The position numbers and the translations under genes were made by a program. The notes under the pieces are model-generated. The model was not told the origin of the DNA and searched no databases. It saw only the letters and a program-made list of their open reading frames with translations. Below, piece after piece: positions 7,435 to 10,537 of a DNA stretch of 10,537 nucleotides (position 1 is the stretch's first letter; the number at the start of each line of letters is the position of its first letter). The stretch comes from an uncultured Bacteroidota bacterium (GTDB lineage: Bacteria > Bacteroidota > Bacteroidia > Bacteroidales > UBA12481), in assembly GCA_903832165.1 (NCBI GenBank), contig CAILAQ010000416.1, positions 1-10,537 of the forward strand, written 5' to 3'.

Positions 7435-8400
7435 CTACTTTTCTTTTGCTTTTTTCTTAAAATAACCCCTGAGCAGGAAATTGTGCTGCAGTGCTTCCAG
7501 ATCTTCATTTAGCTTTTGGGTACTGCTCTCGAGATTCTTGATTGTAGATTTTATGTCGGTTGCAGCCGGCTGGTCATGCAGGATAACCCCGATGGGGCTG
7601 TTGGTATTATTGAGATCCCCGGTTGCGGTTTTTAAACTGGCAGTGATACCGGAGGCCACGGTGGCTATCTGTTTCAATTCGGCAACTGTAGCCCTGATGG
7701 AGTTGAACAATGTGGTGTCTGTCACCAGATCGTTTGTCAAGCTGCCTTCCTGATTCATTTTTTTGCTGTATACAGAGAGGGATGCGGTAAGTTTCTCGGC
7801 ATTCAGCGCAGCGTTTTTGAGTGTGGCGACTGTCAGATTTACATTGTCGAACAGGGTTTCATCCGTCAGGAGCTTACCCAAAGTCCCTTCACCGGCAAGG
7901 ATTTTCTTGCTGATCAGTTTAAAGTCGCCGGTAATAGCCAAAAGGTTTTTATTATTCTCCTGGAGTGTATTCATCATGTCGTCGGTGGAAAGGGTTTTTT
8001 CGACAATCAGAACATCTCCGTTGTTTATCGGCGAAGCAGAATCGGAGCCGCCGTATATCACGATAATCTTATTGCCGATCAGCCCATCGGAACTTACTTT
8101 GGCTTTTGCATCCTTTCGAATATAGCCCTGTGCTGCCTTATCGATTTTCATGCTGACCCTGACTTGCGATTTTCCACAGAATTCCAAAGCACTTACTGTT
8201 CCGATCTTTACGCCGGAAAACCAGATGTTGTTACCTGTCTGCAATCCGTTTACTTCATCGAAAATGGTTGTAACCTCGAATTTTTTAACAAAACTGTTAT
8301 GCAGATTCCCGATGGTCAGTATCCCTGCCATCAGAATAATTAAGCCAATGAATAAGAAAAGGCCTACAATGGTTGCCCGCCTTCCTATGTTTGCTGTCAT
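7435..8400 (-). CDS. mlaD: MCE domain (MlaD-type) lipid-transport protein
   Basis: This 321-residue protein has one N-terminal membrane helix (about 10-31) followed by an MCE domain (about 40-118) containing VNGLQTGNNIWFSGVKIGTV (50-69) and SDGLIGNKIIVI (104-115). MCE proteins form hexameric rings in the periplasm that carry phospholipids between the two membranes; MlaD is the ring bound to the MlaE/MlaF transporter. The tail (130-321) is mainly helical and contains three imperfect repeats of about 47 residues that start near residues 172, 219 and 267 (GTLGKLLTDETLF, GSLTNDLVTDTTLF, SPIGVILHDQ). It ends in a basic stretch, LLRGYFKKKAKEK. The tail is much longer than that of E. coli MlaD, as is common for MCE proteins in this phylum. 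It starts 3 nt after the ATPase stop and is the last gene of the Mla cluster. The symbol reflects family membership, not a tested orthology. Confidence 0.88.
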   Translation of the reverse strand: MTANIGRRATIVGLFLFIGLIILMAGILTIGNLHNSFVKKFEVTTIFDEVNGLQTGNNIWFSGVKIGTVSALEFCGKSQVRVSMKIDKAAQGYIRKDAKAKVSSDGLIGNKIIVIYGGSDSASPINNGDVLIVEKTLSTDDMMNTLQENNKNLLAITGDFKLISKKILAGEGTLGKLLTDETLFDNVNLTVATLKNAALNAEKLTASLSVYSKKMNQEGSLTNDLVTDTTLFNSIRATVAELKQIATVASGITASLKTATGDLNNTNSPIGVILHDQPAATDIKSTIKNLESSTQKLNEDLEALQHNFLLRGYFKKKAKEK

Positions 8401-8403
8401 TTC

Positions 8404-9177
8404 TTATTGAATAAAGTTGTAATCATAAAAGCTTTTCACACGGCTGTCTCCAGGATCAAAAACATCTGTAAAACTACCCATTCTGATGAAATTCCCATCC
8501 TGCAACAAAGCGATCCGGGTTCCGGTTGTTTTGGCACAGGTCAGATCGTGGGTAATTATTATGGAAGTGGTGTTGTACCTGCTTTGCACCTCATTGATCA
8601 GTTGGTTGATCTCGGTGCAGGTTATCGGGTCTAAACCTGCTGTTGGTTCATCATACAGCATAATTTCAGGCCGGATGATCAGCGTTCGTGCAATCCCGAT
8701 CCGTTTTATTTGTCCGCCGGAAAGTTCGGAGGGCATCTCATTGATTTTTTCCCGAAGACCAACGGCATCAAGGACTTCTTCAACAGCTTTGAGCACCTCC
8801 CTCGCTGTCATATGCTTAAAATTCCTTACCAGAGAGAATTCCAGGTTTTCCCTTATGGTCATGCTGTCATATAATGCACTGCTCTGAAAAATGAACCCCA
8901 TTTTTAACCGGAGTTTCTGAAGGTCGTGAACCTTCAACTTATCAACCTGTAGTCCAAGAACATTGACAATTCCTTTATCAGGCTTGAGTAAACCGGCAAT
9001 TGTTTTAATCAAAACAGATTTTCCGCTGCCCGACCGGCCAAGAACTACAAAATTCTCGCCCTTATATACTTCCAGGTCAATTCCTTTTAAAACAGCTAAT
9101 CTCCCAAAGGATATATGAAGGTCGCTGACGGAAATCACTATGTCCCTGGATTCGCCCTGCTGAATGTTGTATTTCAT
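8404..9177 (-). CDS. mlaF: MlaF-type ABC transporter ATP-binding protein
   Basis: This 257-residue nucleotide-binding domain has all the ABC ATPase motifs intact: Walker A GRSGSGKS (47-54), Q-loop Gln98 in FIFQSSAL, signature LSGGQ (152-156), Walker B IMLYDE (172-177) with catalytic Glu177, D-loop GLDP (181-184) and H-loop His210. The overall pattern (VLGRSGSGKSVLIKTIAGLL, GFIFQSSALYDSMTIREN, ELSGGQIKR) is that of MlaF/Ttg2A ATPases, which power phospholipid transport by binding the cytoplasmic face of MlaE. The C-terminal end (DSRVKSFYDYNFIQ) resembles the short tail of this family. It lies between the permease (10 nt upstream) and the MCE protein (3 nt downstream), which confirms the assignment. 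No STAS-domain (MlaB) gene is adjacent, whereas in E. coli MlaB binds this subunit. Confidence 0.94.
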   Translation of the reverse strand: MKYNIQQGESRDIVISVSDLHISFGRLAVLKGIDLEVYKGENFVVLGRSGSGKSVLIKTIAGLLKPDKGIVNVLGLQVDKLKVHDLQKLRLKMGFIFQSSALYDSMTIRENLEFSLVRNFKHMTAREVLKAVEEVLDAVGLREKINEMPSELSGGQIKRIGIARTLIIRPEIMLYDEPTAGLDPITCTEINQLINEVQSRYNTTSIIITHDLTCAKTTGTRIALLQDGNFIRMGSFTDVFDPGDSRVKSFYDYNFIQ

Positions 9178-9187
9178 GGGTCAGCTG

Positions 9188-9979
9188 TTAAATACCATTT
9201 ATCCAGTTTGTAATCTGCACGGCAACCAGCTCTTCCGCAAAAATCAGGAACATTGAAAATACGACTGCACGGTTTGCTGCTTTACCAACTCCCTGAGTTC
9301 CATTGGTGGCATTGAAACCGCGATAACAACCAACGATTCCGATTGTGAACCCGTAAAAAAATGATCTTATCACTGCTGACCAAACATCTATGAAACTAAC
9401 AGAAGAGAACGCATGGTCGAAATAAGATACCAAACTCGTAAGTTCATTGGCATGGACATTCAGATATGATCCCATCATACCGACGAGGGTGCAGTAAAGC
9501 ATCAGGATCGGCAGCATCACCGTAGTGGCGACTACCCTTGTGACAACGAGATATTTAAATGGATTGACAGCCGAAACATCCATGGCATCAATTTGCTCGG
9601 TCACCTTCATTGATCCCAGTTCAGCACCGATGTTTGATCCAACTTTGCCGGCTGCAATCAAAGCGGTAACGAGTGGTCCGATGGCTCTTACAAAAGCAAT
9701 TCCGATCAGGGAAGGCAGCCATGATGCAGCGCCAAATGCTACCAGAGGAGGGCGTGACTGTTTCGTGAAAACAATGCCGATCACGAATCCGGTGAGTGAA
9801 ATCAGCAGCAGCGACTTAACGCCGACCACATAACACTGGTGAATGATCTCCTTAAACTCAAATGGCCTTCGGAAAAGTTCCTTAAAAAAACGAGTAATGA
9901 ATTTGTGAATGCTGACGACATCGAGAAAAAATGCGTCGACCCGTCGGGAGAAAACAAATTCTTTGGAGTTCTTTTTCAT
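9188..9979 (-). CDS. mlaE: MlaE-type ABC transporter permease
   Basis: This 263-residue integral membrane protein carries the MlaE family core: FVRAIGPLVTALIAAGKVGS (97-116), then AELGSMKVTEQIDAMDV (119-135), a TRVVATTVMLP helix (147-157), and a C-terminal GCYRGFNATNGTQGVGKAAN segment (217-236). The amphipathic N terminus (about 20-48), with FFKELFRRPFEFKEII, precedes the first membrane helix, as is usual for this family. MlaE dimers form the inner-membrane channel of the retrograde or anterograde phospholipid transporter, with MlaF below and the MCE ring above. Its ATG overlaps the stop of the upstream symporter as ATGA, which fixes the start and suggests translational coupling. The ATPase gene follows after 10 nt. 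Confidence 0.92.
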   Translation of the reverse strand: MKKNSKEFVFSRRVDAFFLDVVSIHKFITRFFKELFRRPFEFKEIIHQCYVVGVKSLLLISLTGFVIGIVFTKQSRPPLVAFGAASWLPSLIGIAFVRAIGPLVTALIAAGKVGSNIGAELGSMKVTEQIDAMDVSAVNPFKYLVVTRVVATTVMLPILMLYCTLVGMMGSYLNVHANELTSLVSYFDHAFSSVSFIDVWSAVIRSFFYGFTIGIVGCYRGFNATNGTQGVGKAANRAVVFSMFLIFAEELVAVQITNWINGI

Positions 9980-10537
9980 GAAATTCCCTTTTCAGGCCTG
10001 ACGTATTCTTTTTCCCAAATGGCAATCACAACAGTGGCCAGGCAGTTGCCGATTACGTTAACTGCTGTCCTTGCCATATCCATCAGCTCGTCAATCCCAA
10101 GAATTATATAGATGGGCCAGGTGGGTAACCCAAAACTGGCAGCGGTACCAAGGAGGATAACCAGGGAGGCCCTGGGAACACCGGCAACCCCTTTACTTGT
10201 CAGCATCAGGGTAAACATGATAAACAGCTGCTTATCAATTGACAACTCGATACCACTAATCTGTGCCACGAAAATGGTTGCCAGGGATAAATATAAAGTT
10301 GTACCGGCAAGGTTGAAGCTATATCCGGTTGGCATCACGAAAGCAACGATCTTGCGCGGTACGCCGAACTCCTCCATTCGTTCCATAGCCATAGGCAATG
10401 CTGATTCCGAACTTGTGGTGGCAAAAGCCAGTGTTACGGGTTCCGCAATAGCTTTGATGAATTTTTTTACCGGGATACGGAGCATTAAGGCTATCGGGAA
10501 TAATACCAGCAGCAGGAACGCAATCAGAGCAACATAA
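9976..10537 (-). CDS. Dicarboxylate/amino-acid:cation symporter, C-terminal part (5' end outside window)
   Basis: The reading frame is open through the right edge of the window (YVALIAFLLLVLFPIALMLR precedes the first internal Met codon at 10485), so only the last 186 or so residues of a protein that is normally 400-450 residues are present. They match the transport core of the DAACS/glutamate transporter family (GltP, GltT, DctA): hairpin 1 ATTSSESALP, a PTGYSFNLAGTTLY helix, hairpin 2 MLTSKGVAGVPRASLVIL, and DELMDMARTAVNVIGN in the last helix. Such proteins import glutamate, aspartate or C4-dicarboxylates with Na+ or H+. The Asp, Arg, Thr and Asn residues of the last helix that contact substrate in the family are kept. 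However, the NMDGT-type motif reads NLAGT, and the terminal GD reads GN, as I recall for DctA. Its stop overlaps the MlaE start (ATGA), so it is probably the upstream gene of the same operon. Confidence 0.92.
   Translation of the reverse strand, partial: YVALIAFLLLVLFPIALMLRIPVKKFIKAIAEPVTLAFATTSSESALPMAMERMEEFGVPRKIVAFVMPTGYSFNLAGTTLYLSLATIFVAQISGIELSIDKQLFIMFTLMLTSKGVAGVPRASLVILLGTAASFGLPTWPIYIILGIDELMDMARTAVNVIGNCLATVVIAIWEKEYVRPEKGIS

Noticed and set aside
7481..8887. Several + strand open frames of 75-133 codons opposite the MCE and ATPase genes.
   Set aside because: They lie antisense to strongly supported conserved genes and their translations show no recognisable domain; they are by-products of the real frames.
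10112..10537. A + strand open frame running to the right edge, opposite the symporter.
   Set aside because: It is antisense to a conserved transporter core whose motifs are clear on the - strand.

Overview
The window looks like chromosomal DNA from a member of the Bacteroidota. The evidence is a C-terminal Por/type IX secretion (T9SS) sorting domain on a secreted protease, a GH106 family alpha-L-rhamnosidase lipoprotein, -7 promoter boxes of the TAnnTTTG type, tRNA genes without an encoded CCA, and start sites that lack Shine-Dalgarno sequences. I cannot assign a genus from the sequence.

Layout. The left part (1-3725) is read on the + strand: a tRNA-Ser(GCU), a large GH106 alpha-L-rhamnosidase lipoprotein, and a tRNA-Pro(UGG) with its own promoter and a strong intrinsic terminator. 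Everything to the right is on the - strand and converges on that terminator. Read in its own direction, the - strand starts at the right edge with the C-terminal part of a dicarboxylate/amino-acid:cation symporter. This is tightly linked (ATGA overlap, then gaps of 10 and 3 nt) to an MlaE-type permease, an MlaF-type ATPase and an MlaD-type MCE protein, which together form a lipid-trafficking ABC transporter. An 83-nt gap with a good Bacteroidota promoter and a 7-bp tandem repeat then starts a second transcription unit: an unrecognised lipoprotein, a 155-residue four-helix membrane protein with a TTG start, and a secreted C1 (papain-like) cysteine peptidase with a T9SS tail.

How the genes fit together. 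MlaE, MlaF and MlaD would be the inner-membrane permease, ATPase and periplasmic lipid-binding ring of an envelope phospholipid transporter; MlaB and MlaC partners are not in the window. The lipoprotein, membrane protein and peptidase form a likely three-gene operon devoted to the envelope or cell exterior. The rhamnosidase stands alone, with no SusC/SusD pair or other polysaccharide-utilisation genes beside it.

Most of the window is ordinary for a Bacteroidota chromosome. The points most worth a second look are the paired Ca-binding-type loops placed between the catalytic His and Asn of the peptidase, an apparent nidogen-like domain nested in a split Ig-like domain in the same protein, the symporter's changed cation-site residues, its coupling to the Mla genes, and the promoter whose -33 element lies inside a tandem repeat. 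I see no CRISPR array, insertion sequence or phage gene, and no clear evidence of a wholly new system.
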